Of a DNA stretch of 5,754 nt, positions 5,454 through 5,754 are shown in pieces (the first letter of the stretch is position 1; every line of letters begins with the position of its first letter). The position numbers and the translations under genes were made by a program. The stretch spans positions 1 through 5,754 of the forward strand of contig SXMI01000121.1 of NCBI GenBank assembly GCA_005777415.1. The letters run 5' to 3'. The DNA comes from Actinomycetota bacterium (GTDB lineage: Bacteria > Actinomycetota > Acidimicrobiia > Acidimicrobiales > Microtrichaceae). The notes under the pieces were generated by a model that worked only from the letters and a program-made list of their open reading frames with translations, searched no databases and was not told the DNA's origin.

Positions 5454-5754
5454 ACGCGCCGCCGGCTGCGTACCCCTCGGCCTCGAGCCGCTCGACCAGC
5501 TCCGGCCCGCCGGTCTCCAGGATCCGCCCGTCGCCGAACACGTGGACGACGTCAGGGTGCAGTTCCTGGAGCAGTCGGTCGTAGTGCGTGATCGCCAGGA
5601 CGCCCAGCGGGTCGGGTCCGCTCGTCGCCCGCTCGACCCGACGGGCCACGGCGCGCAGGGCGTCCACGTCCAGGCCCGAGTCGAGCTCGTCGAGCACGGC
5701 GATCCGCGGCTCGAGCACGGCGAGCTGGAGCGTCTCGTTGCGCTTCTTCTCGCC
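5452..5754 (-). CDS. sufC: SufC, Fe-S assembly ABC ATPase (C-terminal 100 residues, second copy)
   Basis: The right edge cuts this gene; 100 codons and the TAG stop (5454-5452) are visible. The visible part starts within the ABC signature (GEKKRNETLQLAVLEP, the SufC form of SGGEKKRNE). It continues through Walker B and the D-loop (IAVLDELDSGLDVDAL) and the H-switch (AITHYDRLL), and ends with PDVVHVFGDGRILETGGPEL-VERLEAEGY. GEKKRNE and DSGLD-DAL are diagnostic for SufC rather than for a transporter ATPase. Walker A lies off the edge. It is a paralogue of the SufC at the left end: about 28 of 42 comparable residues are identical by eye, and the DNA differs at many sites, so it is not a recent duplication. 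The dehydratase gene follows nine bases downstream. Whether sufB or sufD lies upstream cannot be seen. Confidence 0.93.
   Translation of the reverse strand, partial: GEKKRNETLQLAVLEPRIAVLDELDSGLDVDALRAVARRVERATSGPDPLGVLAITHYDRLLQELHPDVVHVFGDGRILETGGPELVERLEAEGYAAGGA

Overview
The window is high-GC, densely coding DNA with GC-rich third codon positions and GTG starts, as in a high-GC actinobacterium. The SufS/SufU (Gram-positive type) iron-sulfur system, a DUF222/13E12-type HNH protein and an actinobacterial-type LexA box agree with this. Acidimicrobiia or a related class is a reasonable guess, but the sequence does not settle the taxon.

Layout: (1) Positions 1-1994 carry the end of a SUF operon on the + strand: the last 48 codons of sufC, sufS overlapping it by 4 bases, and sufU after a 104-base gap. 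(2) A type I sulfatase (2001-3569) starts 6 bases after the sufU stop and looks like the last gene of that operon. (3) A 209-base gap (3570-3778) holds a 16-bp palindrome, a 16-bp tandem duplication, a consensus-like promoter, a perfect LexA/SOS operator and a strong ribosome binding site. (4) These precede a DUF222-HNH protein (3779-5155, +). (5) Converging on it and overlapping its 3' end by 7 bases is a minus-strand pair. It consists of a second, divergent sufC (cut by the right edge) and a small pterin-4a-carbinolamine dehydratase whose ribosome binding site overlaps the sufC stop codon.

How the genes work together: SufS takes sulfur from cysteine as a persulfide, SufU accepts it, and SufC is the ATPase of the SufBCD scaffold, so the left block is a coherent Fe-S assembly unit. 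The sulfatase is linked to it by position only. The DUF222-HNH gene is an independent transcription unit, probably repressed by LexA and induced by DNA damage. The most interesting points are this SOS-controlled HNH protein, whose HNH motif lacks the usual central Asn, the two SufC paralogues converging within 5.7 kb, and hairpin-forming 24-bp tandem repeats at the convergent gene junction. I see no CRISPR array, tRNA, rRNA, insertion sequence or prophage, and nothing that amounts to a clearly new multi-gene system.
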